A stretch of DNA of 64,000 nucleotides from Paracoccus maritimus. GTDB lineage: Bacteria > Pseudomonadota > Alphaproteobacteria > Rhodobacterales > Rhodobacteraceae. Made by a program: the position numbers and the translations under genes. Positions within the stretch are counted from its first letter, which is position 1. Each line of letters opens with the position of its first letter. Where the stretch lies: NCBI RefSeq assembly GCF_025195095.1, contig NZ_JANAVZ010000006.1:1-64000 (forward strand). Direction: 5' to 3'. Positions 9,846 through 19,360 of the stretch are shown here, piece by piece. The notes below the pieces were generated by a model. The model did not search any database. It had not been told where the DNA came from and worked only from the letters and a program-made list of their open reading frames with translations.

Positions 9846-11440
9846 ACCATCTGCTGATCGCCCCGGTCCTTATTCCCGCCATCCTCGGGCCGCTGATGAT
9901 CCTGTGGATGCGCCACGACCTGCTGCAACAGCGCGTCTTCGGCGTCATCGGCAGCCTGCTGACCCTGGCCGTGGCCGTCAAGCTAAGCGCGATGGCGGCG
10001 GGCGGCGATGTGTATGTGTATCGCCTTGGCAACTGGTCCGCCCCCTTCGGCATCGTCCTGATGCTGGATCGCCTGTCCGCGCTGATGCTGCTGCTGACAT
10101 CGGTGCTGGCCGTCATCGTCCAGCTTTACGGCATCGGCTCGGGCTGGGACCGCAAGGGCTGGCATTTTCATTCGCTTTGGCTGTTTCAGCTGATGGGGCT
10201 GAACGGCGCCTTCCTGACCGGCGACGCCTTCAACCTGTTCGTGTTCTTCGAGGTGCTGCTGATCGCCAGCTACGGTCTGATGATCCATGGCGGCGGCCCG
10301 ATGCGGCTGCGCGCGGGCGTTCAGTATATCAGCTACAATCTCGCCGGATCGGCGCTGTTTCTTGCCGCGCTGGGGACGCTGTATGCCGTGACCGGCACGC
10401 TGAACATGGCGGACATGGCCGAACGCGTGGCCCAGATGCCGACCGAAGATACCGCCCTGCTGCGAACCGGCGCAGTGCTGCTGCTGCTGGTCTTCGCGAT
10501 CAAGGCCGCGATCGTGCCACTGCATTTCTGGCTGCCTTCGACCTATGCGAACGCGCCCGGCCCGGTCGCCGCGTTGTTCGCCATCATGTCGAAGGTCGGC
10601 GTTTATGCGATCATCCGTTTCTTCACGCTGGTCTTCCCGCAGGATTCGGTGATCGAGACCATCGCGACCGACCTGATCCTGCCCGCCGCACTGATCACGC
10701 TGACACTGGGACAGATCGGGGTGCTTGGCACCCGAAGCCTGGCGCGTCTGGCGGCGTTCGCGGCCATCGCCTCGATCGGGACGCTGATGATCTCGGTTGC
10801 GCGGTTCGACGCGCAGGGGCTGACCGCGGGCCTTTACTACATGATTCATTCGACACTGGCAGGCGCGGCATTGTTTCTGGTCGTCGACCTGATCGCGGCA
10901 CGACGCGGCGGCGATTTCTGGCTGCGGCTTCGTCCTGCGATCCGCAACACCGGACTGGTGTCGGCGCTTTTCTTCGTCGCCGGCATTGCCGTTGTCGGAC
11001 TGCCGCCGCTGTCGGGGTTTCTGGGCAAGCTGATGATCCTTGATGCGACGCGGGACGATCCGTGGATGGCCGCGATCTGGGCCACGATCCTGATCACCTC
11101 GCTGATCGCGCTTGTGGGCTTCGGTCGTGCCGGATCGATCCTGTTCTGGAAATCGCACGAAATGGACCCTGAACCCGGCAACGACACGGACGAAGGGCAG
11201 CGGCCGCAACCCGGACCGATCCCGACCAAGCTGGAAACGGACGAGCCGATTCAGGACGTGGATGATTCCGCCGCGCCATGGCTTTCGTTCACGGCGACAG
11301 GGATGCTGCTGGCAGGTACCGTGGCGCTGGCGCTGTTTGCGGGGCCGCTGACGCGATATCTTCAGGACACCGCCGATCAGCTGACCAATCCGCAGCTTTA
11401 CTATGAGTCGGTTCTGCGCCAGCAGGAGGGTTCGCGATGA
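9842..11440 (+). CDS. mrpD: Na+/H+ antiporter subunit D (MrpD/PhaD)
   Basis: NuoN/NuoM-like antiporter subunit with about 14 membrane helices. The proton-path Glu is in VFFEVLLIASYGL (E137, the same number as the essential Glu of Bacillus MrpD), with Lys in FAIKAAIVPLHFWLP. Odd feature: near residues 440-485 there is a hydrophilic, acidic, proline-rich stretch (MDPEPGNDTDEGQ...TDEPIQDVDDS) between the last helices, longer than in Bacillus. The start overlaps mrpC (ATGA at 9842). Confidence 0.96.
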   Translation: MNHLLIAPVLIPAILGPLMILWMRHDLLQQRVFGVIGSLLTLAVAVKLSAMAAGGDVYVYRLGNWSAPFGIVLMLDRLSALMLLLTSVLAVIVQLYGIGSGWDRKGWHFHSLWLFQLMGLNGAFLTGDAFNLFVFFEVLLIASYGLMIHGGGPMRLRAGVQYISYNLAGSALFLAALGTLYAVTGTLNMADMAERVAQMPTEDTALLRTGAVLLLLVFAIKAAIVPLHFWLPSTYANAPGPVAALFAIMSKVGVYAIIRFFTLVFPQDSVIETIATDLILPAALITLTLGQIGVLGTRSLARLAAFAAIASIGTLMISVARFDAQGLTAGLYYMIHSTLAGAALFLVVDLIAARRGGDFWLRLRPAIRNTGLVSALFFVAGIAVVGLPPLSGFLGKLMILDATRDDPWMAAIWATILITSLIALVGFGRAGSILFWKSHEMDPEPGNDTDEGQRPQPGPIPTKLETDEPIQDVDDSAAPWLSFTATGMLLAGTVALALFAGPLTRYLQDTADQLTNPQLYYESVLRQQEGSR

Positions 11441-11928
11441 TCCGCCGTCTGTTTCCCCATCCCTACCTGTCGGCACTGCTGGTGCTGGTGTGGATGCTGC
11501 TTGTCAATCGCTTTGCCTGGGGGTCGCTGGTCTTCGCGATCCTGCTCAGCATCGCGATCCCGGCGCTGACCGAACCCTACTGGCCCGACCGCGCGCGGCT
11601 GCGCCATCCCGGCAAGATCATCGCCTATGTGCTTCTGGTGATTCGGGATATCGTGGTGGCGAATGTGCAGGTCGCGATGATCGTGCTGTTCAAGCCGAAC
11701 AGCCGGCTGCAGCCCGCATGGATCACCATTCCCCTTGATCTGCGCTCGCCCGAGGCGATCACGGTGCTGGCCGCGACCATCACGCTGACACCCGGCACGG
11801 TCAGTTCCGATTTGTCACAGGACGGTCATGCGCTGTTGGTCCATTGCCTTCACGCACCCGAGCCGGAATCCGTCATCCTTGACATCAAGAACCGCTACGA
11901 GGCCCGGCTGCAGGAGATCTTCGAATGA
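11437..11928 (+). CDS. mrpE: Na+/H+ antiporter subunit E (MrpE/PhaE)
   Basis: 163-residue membrane subunit of the Mrp complex. It has two N-terminal hydrophobic segments (about 9-50) and the diagnostic MrpE core: IRDIVVANVQVA, then TVLAATITLTPGTVSSDLS and a C-terminal LLVHCLHA segment. The start overlaps the mrpD stop and the stop overlaps the mrpF start, both as ATGA. Its exact role in transport is not settled for the family; it is needed for assembly or full activity in Bacillus. Confidence 0.95.
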   Translation: MIRRLFPHPYLSALLVLVWMLLVNRFAWGSLVFAILLSIAIPALTEPYWPDRARLRHPGKIIAYVLLVIRDIVVANVQVAMIVLFKPNSRLQPAWITIPLDLRSPEAITVLAATITLTPGTVSSDLSQDGHALLVHCLHAPEPESVILDIKNRYEARLQEIFE

Positions 11929-12194
11929 TCGGATACGCGCTATATTTTGCCTTCGCCTGTTTCGGGATCGGCCAGTTGTTCTGTCTTTACCGGGTGGTGA
12001 TCGCGCCCGGTGTCGGCGACCGGGTTCTCGCGCTGGACACGATGTCGATCAACATGATCGCGCTGATCGCATTGTTCGGCATCCTGCATGACACCGCGAT
12101 GTATTTCGAGATCATGCTGCTGTTCGCGATGGTCGGCTTTGTCTCGACTGTCGCCTACGCGAAGTTCCTGCTGCGCGGCGACGTGATCGAATAG
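11925..12194 (+). CDS. mrpF: Na+/H+ antiporter subunit F (MrpF/PhaF)
   Basis: 89-residue subunit with three membrane helices (about 5-24, 35-55, 60-80). The conserved acidic residue of the second helix appears in VGDRVLALDTMSINMIAL, the MrpF signature, which also helps link MrpF to bile-salt export in other bacteria. It overlaps mrpE by four bases and is followed 12 nt later by mrpG. Confidence 0.95.
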   Translation: MIGYALYFAFACFGIGQLFCLYRVVIAPGVGDRVLALDTMSINMIALIALFGILHDTAMYFEIMLLFAMVGFVSTVAYAKFLLRGDVIE

Positions 12195-12206
12195 AAAGGA
12201 CCGGAC

Positions 12207-12623
12207 ATGGAATATTTTGCGGAAATCCTGATCACCGCCCTTCTGGTGCTGGGCGGCATCTTCGGTCTTGTCGGCTCTTTCGGGCTTGTGAAACTGCCTG
12301 ACCAGATGACCCGGCTGCACGCACCGACCAAGGCCGCCACGTTGGGCGTCGGCGGTATCCTGATGGCATCGCTTTGCTGGTTCTTCTTTTTCAGCGACCA
12401 TTCAAGCTGGCACGAATTGCTGATCACCCTGTTCCTGTTCCTGACGGCACCGGTCACCGGGCTGATGATCGCCAAGACCAACATGCACCTGACATGGCGA
12501 CCCGAGGAATTGCCCGATCCGGGCGAGGATCGGAACTGGGCGACATTCGGGCAATCCGCGGATCGCAGCCTGATGGATGCGGTTCCCGAGGTGGACAAGG
12601 CCGTCCGCGACCATCGCGAGTGA
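12207..12623 (+). CDS. mrpG: Na+/H+ antiporter subunit G (MrpG/PhaG)
   Basis: Last subunit of the antiporter operon, 138 residues with three hydrophobic segments. The family motif is GSFGLVKLPDQMTRLHAPTK followed by TLGVGGILMAS and LFLFLTAPVTGLMIAK. The C-terminal 40 residues are hydrophilic. AAAGGA lies 8 nt before the ATG. It converges on dnaE with a 48-bp gap in which I see no convincing terminator. Confidence 0.95.
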   Translation: MEYFAEILITALLVLGGIFGLVGSFGLVKLPDQMTRLHAPTKAATLGVGGILMASLCWFFFFSDHSSWHELLITLFLFLTAPVTGLMIAKTNMHLTWRPEELPDPGEDRNWATFGQSADRSLMDAVPEVDKAVRDHRE

Positions 12624-12671
12624 CCGCAGCGGCTGCGATGTCGCCAATGCCACGCGGTCGCCCGCGCCCTG

Positions 12672-15600
12672 TTATTCCTCGATGACGTCCAGAACGCCCG
12701 GAACGGCACGCAGCGCCTGCCGCGCCGGGGTGGTCAGAGGGGCATCGTTCGCGACTTCGATCTCGATCAGTTCGTCACCTTCGCGCAGTCGCAGCAATAC
12801 GGGGCCGCGGCTGCGCGCGGAAACGCTGAACTCGGCCTGAATCCGGCCCAGCACTTCGGCCAGGCGCGGGATCGTATCAGCCCCCTGCATCTCGACCGCA
12901 AGCGAGCCTGCCCCGGCATCGGCCACCGCATCTTCAAGCCGTGCAACCGAATTCGCCAGCATCTTGACCTGGTCGCCCGAGGGCTCGACCTTGACCTGCA
13001 GCACGACGTTTTCGCCCGGTTCCAGCCGGTCGCGGGATGCGGTCAAAAGGTCCGAGAAGACGGTGACTTCATACAACCCGGTCGGATCGGACAGGCTGAC
13101 AAAGGCGTATTGCGTGCCCTTGGCGGATTTGCGTTCCATCCGCGCGGCGACGGTTCCAGCGATCGAGGTAACCAACGGCCCGCCGGCGGCCTCGGCGCTG
13201 ATCTCGGCCAGCGTCTGGACCTTCTTGCGCTTCAGCGCCGGCAGGTAGTCGTCCAGCGGATGCCCGGACAGGTAGAAGCCGACAGCCCGGTGTTCCTCGC
13301 CCAGCTTCTCGGCAGGCAACCAGACCTGCGCAAGGGCCGCGCGCGGCGGCGGCAGATCCTCTCCACCGCCGAACAGCGACGACTGGCTGGATGCCGCCTG
13401 TTCCTGAACCGCCGCCGACCACGCCACCAGCGCATCAAGCGACTTCAGCACCCGTGCCCGATTGTCGTCCAGCGCGTCGAAGGCCCCTGCCCGCGCAAGC
13501 ATTTCCAAGGGCCGTTTGCCCACGCGCTTCATGTCCACGCGCCGTGCGAAATCGTGGATATCGCGGAACACCGTCTCGCCCCGCGCTTCTTCGATCAGCC
13601 GCATCGCGTCGATTCCGACACCCTTCAAGGCACCCAGCGCATAGTGAATTCGCCCGTCCCTGACGGTGAATTTCGGGGCGGACCGGTTCACGCAAGGCGG
13701 GACGATCTCGATGCCCATCCGGTCGCATTCGCGTTTGTAGATCGCCAGCTTGTCGGTCAGGTGAATATCGCAGTTCATCACCGCGGCCATGAATTCGACT
13801 GGGTGGTTCGCCTTGAGCCACGCGGTCTGATAGCTGACCACCGCATAGGCCGCCGCGTGCGATTTGTTGAAGCCGTAATTGGCGAACTTCTCCAGCAGGT
13901 CGAAAACCTCGCCCGCCTTCTTTTCCGACACGCCGTTCTCGACGCTGCCTTTGATGAATTTCGGGCGCTCCTTCGCCATTTCGGCGGCGATCTTCTTGCC
14001 CATCGCGCGGCGCAGAAGGTCGGCGCCGCCAAGGCTGTAGCCAGCCATGACCTGCGCGATCTGCATCACCTGTTCCTGATAGACGATGATGCCCTGCGTC
14101 TCGGCCAGAATATGATCGATGCTGGGATGGATCGATTCCAGATCGCGAACGCCGTTCTTGACCTCGCAATAGGTCGGGATGTTCTCCATCGGGCCGGGAC
14201 GATACAGCGCCACAAGCGCCACGATGTCCTCGATGCAGGTGGGACGCATCCGCCGCAGCGCGTCCATCATGCCAGAACTTTCGACCTGGAACACCGCGAC
14301 GGTCCGGGCGCTGGCGAACAGATCGTAGCTGGCCTTGTCCTCCAAAGGGATCGCGTTAATCTGGTTCTCGGCGCCCTCGGGCGGATCGTACAGCCTGCGT
14401 CCGTCGGCCGCGACATGCAAAGGCCGCCCGCCCCCATTGATCAGATCGACGGCGTTCTGGATGACGGTCAGCGTCTTCAGGCCCAGAAAGTCGAATTTTA
14501 CCAACCCAGCCTGTTCAACCCATTTCATGTTGAACTGGGTGGCCGGCATATCCGAACCCGGATCGCGATACAGCGGCACCAGTTGATCCAGCGGCCGGTC
14601 GCCGATCACCACCCCCGCTGCATGGGTCGATGCGTTGCGATACAGCCCCTCGATCTTTTCGGCGTAATCCAGCAGGCGGGCCACCACCTCTTCCTTCGCG
14701 GCCTCGCGCAGGCGGGGTTCTTCGGCACGGGCCTTGGTGACGCTGACCGGCTTCACGCCCTCGACCGGGATCATCTTGGACAGACGGTCCACCTGCCCGA
14801 AGGGCAGCTGCAACACGCGGCCCACGTCGCGCACGGCGGCCTTGGACAGCAGCGCACCGAATGTGATGATCTGGCCGACCTTTTCCTTGCCGTACTTGTC
14901 CTGAACATAGCGGATCACCTCTTCGCGGCGGTCCATGCAGAAATCGATGTCGAAATCCGGCATCGACACCCGTTCCGGGTTCAGGAAGCGTTCGAACAGC
15001 AGGCTGTAGCGCAGCGGATCAAGGTCGGTAATGGTCAGCGCATAGGCGACCAGCGACCCCGCCCCCGAACCGCGCCCCGGGCCGACCGGTATCTTGTGAT
15101 CCTTGGCCCATTGGATGAAGTCCGCGACGATCAGGAAATAGCCGGGAAACCCCATCTGTTCGATGATGCCCAGTTCGAATTCCAGCCGCTTCTGATATTC
15201 CTCGACCGGTACTGCATGCGGGATCACCTTGAGCCGCGCGGCAAGCCCCTCTTTCGCTTGACGGCGCAGTTCCGTGACTTCGTCATCGGCGAATCTGGGC
15301 AGGATCGGCTTGTGCTTGCTGACGGCAAAGGCACAGCGCCGCGCGATCTCGACGGTGTTTTCCAGCGCCTCGGGCAGATCGGCGAACAGCACCGCCATTT
15401 CCTCGGGCGACTTGAAATAATGCTGCGGGGTCAGGCGGCGGCGGGGTTGTGCCTGATCCACATAGGCCTTTTCCGCAATGCAGATCAGTGCGTCATGCGC
15501 CTCGTAAAGGTCGGGTTTGGGGAAATACACGTCATTGGTGGCGACCAGCGGCAACTCGCGCCGATAGGCCAGATCGATCAGCCCGGATTCCGACGCGGCT

Positions 15601-16142
15601 TCCGCCGCCATCAATTGCCCGTTCTCGCCCGGATGACGCTGCAATTCGACATATAACCGGCTCGGAAACGCTGCGGCCAGCCGGTCGGCAAGCGCCGCCG
15701 CCTTTTCGGTCTGCCCCTGCACGATCAACAGTCCCAGCGGGCCGGTCGCGCCGCCTGTCAGACAGATCAGCCCCTCGGAATGCGCACATAATTCGTCCAG
15801 CGTGACATGCGGCAAGCTGCCGTCCGTTCGCAGATAGAGGCACGAGGACAACGCCATCAGGTTCAGCCAGCCCGTCTGGCTCTGCGCCAGCAGCACCACC
15901 GGGCCGGTTGCCTCGGCGGCCAGTGTCATCTGGCAGCCGATGATCGGCTGGACGCCCTTGTCCATTGCCTTCACGCTGAATTCCAGCGCCGCGAACATCG
16001 CATTGGTGTCGGTCAGCGCGACCGCGGGCATTCCCGCATCGGCGGCAAGCGAGGGCAGCTTGCCGACAGGAATCGCACCCTCCAGCAGAGAATGCTCGGA
16101 ATGGGTGCGCAGGTGAATGAATCGGGGGGATGCCGTCGCCAT
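12672..16142 (-). CDS. dnaE: DNA polymerase III alpha subunit
   Basis: Replicative polymerase catalytic subunit, 1156 residues, the normal DnaE1 length. Order of domains: PHP domain (HLRTHSEHSLLEGAIPVGKL at the N-terminus), polymerase core with the catalytic aspartates in MPDFDIDFCMDRR and VKFDFLGLKTL, fingers with ALYRPGPMENIPTY and FNKSHAAAYAVVSYQTA, then a helix-hairpin-helix/beta-binding region, OB fold (VTSIAGTVAARMERKSAKGTQYAF) and a C-terminal tau-binding segment. The ribosome site before the ATG at 16142 is weak. Codon use and the long stop-free antisense frame (13110-15656) match an ordinary GC-rich core gene. Confidence 0.97.
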   Translation of the reverse strand: MATASPRFIHLRTHSEHSLLEGAIPVGKLPSLAADAGMPAVALTDTNAMFAALEFSVKAMDKGVQPIIGCQMTLAAEATGPVVLLAQSQTGWLNLMALSSCLYLRTDGSLPHVTLDELCAHSEGLICLTGGATGPLGLLIVQGQTEKAAALADRLAAAFPSRLYVELQRHPGENGQLMAAEAASESGLIDLAYRRELPLVATNDVYFPKPDLYEAHDALICIAEKAYVDQAQPRRRLTPQHYFKSPEEMAVLFADLPEALENTVEIARRCAFAVSKHKPILPRFADDEVTELRRQAKEGLAARLKVIPHAVPVEEYQKRLEFELGIIEQMGFPGYFLIVADFIQWAKDHKIPVGPGRGSGAGSLVAYALTITDLDPLRYSLLFERFLNPERVSMPDFDIDFCMDRREEVIRYVQDKYGKEKVGQIITFGALLSKAAVRDVGRVLQLPFGQVDRLSKMIPVEGVKPVSVTKARAEEPRLREAAKEEVVARLLDYAEKIEGLYRNASTHAAGVVIGDRPLDQLVPLYRDPGSDMPATQFNMKWVEQAGLVKFDFLGLKTLTVIQNAVDLINGGGRPLHVAADGRRLYDPPEGAENQINAIPLEDKASYDLFASARTVAVFQVESSGMMDALRRMRPTCIEDIVALVALYRPGPMENIPTYCEVKNGVRDLESIHPSIDHILAETQGIIVYQEQVMQIAQVMAGYSLGGADLLRRAMGKKIAAEMAKERPKFIKGSVENGVSEKKAGEVFDLLEKFANYGFNKSHAAAYAVVSYQTAWLKANHPVEFMAAVMNCDIHLTDKLAIYKRECDRMGIEIVPPCVNRSAPKFTVRDGRIHYALGALKGVGIDAMRLIEEARGETVFRDIHDFARRVDMKRVGKRPLEMLARAGAFDALDDNRARVLKSLDALVAWSAAVQEQAASSQSSLFGGGEDLPPPRAALAQVWLPAEKLGEEHRAVGFYLSGHPLDDYLPALKRKKVQTLAEISAEAAGGPLVTSIAGTVAARMERKSAKGTQYAFVSLSDPTGLYEVTVFSDLLTASRDRLEPGENVVLQVKVEPSGDQVKMLANSVARLEDAVADAGAGSLAVEMQGADTIPRLAEVLGRIQAEFSVSARSRGPVLLRLREGDELIEIEVANDAPLTTPARQALRAVPGVLDVIEE

Positions 16143-16223
16143 GGCGCGACGTTATCGCAGCCTGAGGAACCTGCGCAATCGTTCAAAGCCCCTTGTCGGC
16201 ACTTGCGCGCGGCGTGCAGTCCA

Positions 16224-17108
16224 TCAGCCCATCCGTTCAGATACATAGCTGCCGGGCGAGGCCGGGAAAACCACGGTTTTCGGGCCGTTCAGGAACACCC
16301 GGCCATGAATATGGGCGTGGATCGCACGCGACAGGACCTGGCTTTCGACGTCGCGACCAAGGCTGACATAATCGCCGGGCGACTGCGCATGGGTGACGCG
16401 CACCGTGTCCTGTTCGATGATCGGCCCTTCGTCCAGATCGGCGGTGACATAATGGCTGGTCGCCCCGATCAGCTTGACGCCCTTTTCATAGGCCTGCTTG
16501 TAGGGGTTCGCGCCCTTGAATGACGGCAGGAAGGAATGGTGGATATTGATGATCCGGCCCGACATCTTCTTGCACATCTGGTCCGACAGAACCTGCATAT
16601 AGCGCGCCAGCACGATCAGTTCAGCCCCGGTTTCCTCGATGATCTCCATCTGCCGCGCCTCGGCCTCGGGCTTGTTCGCGGGGGTGACGCGGATCATGTG
16701 GAAGGGAATGTCGTGATTGACGACGACTTTCTGATATTCGTGGTGGTTCGAGATGACGCCGACGATGTCGATGGGCAGCGCGCCGATCTGCCAGCGATAC
16801 AGCAGGTCGTTCAGACAGTGACCGAAGCGGCTGACCATGATCAGCACCTTCTTCTTCACCGAATCGTCGCCGATCTCGACCTGCATGCCGAACTTCTCGG
16901 CGATGGGCGCGAAATCGGTTCGCAACTGCTGCAGGCTCACCCCCCCCTCGGACCGGAAGCTCATGCGCATGAAGAAGCGGCCGGTTTCGATGTCATCAAA
17001 CTGTGCGCTGTCGGTGATGTTGCAGTCCTTGGCGGCAAGAAAGCCCGAAATCGCCGCGACGATGCCACGGGTCGAGGCGCAGGTAACGCGCAGGGTATAG
17101 CTGTTCAT
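16224..17108 (-). CDS. purU: formyltetrahydrofolate deformylase
   Basis: Hydrolyses 10-formyl-THF to THF and formate, balancing one-carbon pools. 294 residues starting MNSYTLRVTCASTRGIV: an N-terminal ACT domain (about 1-80), then a GART-like formyl-transferase fold with VISNHHEYQ, the catalytic NIHHSFLPSFKGA (Asn-His) and GATSHYVTADLDEGPIIEQD (Asp). The start at 17108 has GGAG 11 nt upstream; the open frame continues upstream but without family similarity. It is transcribed in the same direction as dnaE downstream (81-bp gap). Confidence 0.95.
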   Translation of the reverse strand: MNSYTLRVTCASTRGIVAAISGFLAAKDCNITDSAQFDDIETGRFFMRMSFRSEGGVSLQQLRTDFAPIAEKFGMQVEIGDDSVKKKVLIMVSRFGHCLNDLLYRWQIGALPIDIVGVISNHHEYQKVVVNHDIPFHMIRVTPANKPEAEARQMEIIEETGAELIVLARYMQVLSDQMCKKMSGRIINIHHSFLPSFKGANPYKQAYEKGVKLIGATSHYVTADLDEGPIIEQDTVRVTHAQSPGDYVSLGRDVESQVLSRAIHAHIHGRVFLNGPKTVVFPASPGSYVSERMG

Positions 17109-17253
17109 GGTCGGGCTCCGTTGCATATTCAGGGCCGCCCGTGATGGACGGCCCGGTCTGGTTCGCATTTCGGACGAATGGCGCGGAACCTCCATCGCGA
17201 TTCCGACACAGCCGGGCGTTCATGCGACATTGCGCGATCGCCCGACCGAACGA

Positions 17254-18420
17254 TCAGGCGGCCGGAAGGCGGCTTTCGATCATGCCGGCATACCAGCTTG
17301 AACCGGCCGGGATCGCGTCGTCGTTGAAATTATAGGCGGGGTGATGAACCATCGCCGTGTCGCCGTTGCCGACAAAGATGTAGGCGCCCTGACGTTCGTT
17401 CAGCATATAGCTGAAATCCTCGCCGCCCATCATCGGCTGCATGTCCATGTTCACGTCGCCGGCGATCTGGCGTGCGACCTCGGCCGCCCATTCGGTCGCC
17501 TGATCGTCGTTCATCGTCACTGGGTAGCCGCGATCATACTGCACCTCGGCGGTCGCGCCCATCGCGGCAGCGATATTCGTCGCGACGCGGATGATGCCTT
17601 CCTCCAACTGATCGCGGACACCGGGATCAAGGCTGCGGGCGGTGCCCTTCAGTTTGACGACATGCGGGATCACATTATGCGCCGTGGAATCGGTCGAGAC
17701 GACGCAGACCGAGATGACCGCGTTCTGCAGCGGATCGATATTGCGCGACACGATGGATTGCAGCGCCACGATGATCTGCGCGGCGGTCAATGTGGTATCG
17801 ATGCAGTCGTGCGGCTTGGCGGCGTGACCGCCCTTGCCGGTCACGGTGATGTCGAACTGGTCCGCCGCCGCCATCATCGCGCCGGGCTTGATCGCAAATG
17901 TGCCCGTCGGCACGCCGGGCATGTTGTGCATCCCGTAGACCTCGTCGATTTTCCAACGTTCGATCAGGCCATCCTTGACCATTGCATCGCCGCCGCCGCC
18001 GCCTTCTTCGGCGGGCTGGAAGATCACGACGGCGGTGCCGTCGAAATTGCGCGTCTCGGCCAGGTATTTCGCGGCCCCCAGCAGCATCGCGGTATGGCCG
18101 TCATGACCGCAGGCATGCATCTTGCCCGGCGTCTTCGAGGCGTATTCGACGCCGGTCTGTTCGTTGATTGGCAGCGCATCCATATCGGCGCGCAGGCCGA
18201 TCACCCGGCCCTTGCTGTCGGTCTTGCCGCGGATGACGCCGACGACGCCGGTGCGGCCGACGCCCTCGGTCACCTCGTCGCAGCCGAATTCGCGCAGCAG
18301 ATCGGCGACCTTGCCGGCGGTTCGATGGACGTCATACAGAAGTTCGGGATGTTCGTGGAAATCGCGCCGCCAGGCGGTGATTTCGGGCAGCAGTTCGGCA
18401 AAGCGGTTCTTGACGGGCAT
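17254..18420 (-). CDS. M20 family amidohydrolase (hippurate hydrolase / N-acyl amino acid type)
   Basis: Metal-dependent amidohydrolase removing an acyl group from an N-acyl amino acid or similar amide; the actual substrate cannot be read from sequence. 388 residues. The dinuclear metal site shows as KMHACGHDGHTAML (Cys/His), AEEGGGGGDAM (Glu-Glu), the MHNMPG His and a C-terminal GGEDFSYML. Dimerisation domain in the middle (ITVTGKGGHAAKPHDCIDTT). AAGGAGACC precedes the ATG. It lies 143 bp downstream of the pentitol operon on the same strand and might be part of it, but chemistry gives no clear link. Confidence 0.88.
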   Translation of the reverse strand: MPVKNRFAELLPEITAWRRDFHEHPELLYDVHRTAGKVADLLREFGCDEVTEGVGRTGVVGVIRGKTDSKGRVIGLRADMDALPINEQTGVEYASKTPGKMHACGHDGHTAMLLGAAKYLAETRNFDGTAVVIFQPAEEGGGGGDAMVKDGLIERWKIDEVYGMHNMPGVPTGTFAIKPGAMMAAADQFDITVTGKGGHAAKPHDCIDTTLTAAQIIVALQSIVSRNIDPLQNAVISVCVVSTDSTAHNVIPHVVKLKGTARSLDPGVRDQLEEGIIRVATNIAAAMGATAEVQYDRGYPVTMNDDQATEWAAEVARQIAGDVNMDMQPMMGGEDFSYMLNERQGAYIFVGNGDTAMVHHPAYNFNDDAIPAGSSWYAGMIESRLPAA

Positions 18421-18563
18421 GATCGGTCTCCTTCATCCGACAGGATGAGGGCTTCGTGCAGAGTGTGCAAGTGGGCCGATGCGTTCTGCCCGGCAGCTCA
18501 CCTGAACCAGGCGGCGGGGCAGACAGATTTGCCTACCCCGCGGGCCACCGCCGGTCGGTTCGA

Positions 18564-19292
18564 TCAGATGTCGAAATTGCTGGGCAGCACGATCATGTCG
18601 CGGATGGTGACGTTGCGCGGGCGGGTCAGCATGAACATCAGGGCGTCCGATACTTCTTGCGGTTCGATCAGCGCCCCGGCGTCCTTCATGCGCTGCAACC
18701 GCTCGGGCTCCCAATCGGACAGCAGGGCCGAGATCACCGGGCCGGGCGAGACCTGACCGACGCGAATCCCGTGCCCCATCAACTGCCGGCGCATGGTCTG
18801 GACAAAGCAGGTCACCGCCCATTTCGACGCGGAATAGACCGGTTCGACATGGATCGGGGCGTGTCCGGCAATCGAGCACGTCACCAGAATATCGCCGGTG
18901 CCGCGTTCGATCATGTGGGGCGCCACGGCGTGCACGTTCTTCATCACCGCGTTGACGTTCAGGTTCAGCATTCGGTCGATGGCGGCCGGGTTCGTCTCGA
19001 CCAGATCGCCGCCGACATAGCTGCCGGCATTGCACACGATGATGTCGATCTGTCCGGTCTTCTCAAGGATCTCGGGGACCATCGCGTTGCAACTGTCGGC
19101 ATCCAGCAGATCCGTAACCTGCGAAACGGTGTCGCCGCCCAGGCTGGCGGTCAGTTCGGCCAGCGCATCGCTGTTGCGATCGACCATGACAACGCGCGCG
19201 CCGGCGCCAAGCAGCGCCTTGGTGGTGGACAGTCCTATGCCCGACGCGGCGCCGGTAACGACGGCTGTCCTGCCGGTGAGATCCTTGGTCAT
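18564..19292 (-). CDS. short-chain dehydrogenase/reductase, polyol type
   Basis: Predicted NAD(P)-dependent oxidoreductase of a sugar alcohol or ketose. From the ATG at 19292 (GAAGGAGACATCGC upstream) the 242-residue product shows TGAASGIGLSTT (nucleotide binding), CNAGSYVGGD, the catalytic Ser in TCSIAGHAP, and Y-x-x-x-K in VYSASKWAV. The pattern resembles ribitol/arabitinol-type SDRs. It is the last enzyme of the leftward pentitol operon, 68 bp after the xylulose-reductase-like gene. Given the D-ribulokinase in the same operon, ribitol or D-arabitol to D-ribulose is a reasonable guess (inference). Confidence 0.8.
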   Translation of the reverse strand: MTKDLTGRTAVVTGAASGIGLSTTKALLGAGARVVMVDRNSDALAELTASLGGDTVSQVTDLLDADSCNAMVPEILEKTGQIDIIVCNAGSYVGGDLVETNPAAIDRMLNLNVNAVMKNVHAVAPHMIERGTGDILVTCSIAGHAPIHVEPVYSASKWAVTCFVQTMRRQLMGHGIRVGQVSPGPVISALLSDWEPERLQRMKDAGALIEPQEVSDALMFMLTRPRNVTIRDMIVLPSNFDI

Positions 19293-19360
19293 GCGATGTC
19301 TCCTTCGTTCGGCGGGCATGTCCCGCACATCCTGTGGTTGTTTTGCGGGCGGCTCAGGGA

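Noticed and set aside
13110..15656. 848-codon open frame on the plus strand opposite dnaE
   Set aside because: Antisense shadow of dnaE; no ribosome site and no recognisable domain.
17132..17154. GGGCCG/CGGCCC hairpin upstream of purU
   Set aside because: Only 6 bp with an 11-nt loop and no U tract; common by chance in this GC content.
16999..17250. Longer N-terminal forms of purU
   Set aside because: Residues before MNSYTLRV show no ACT-domain similarity, and the best ribosome site serves 17108.
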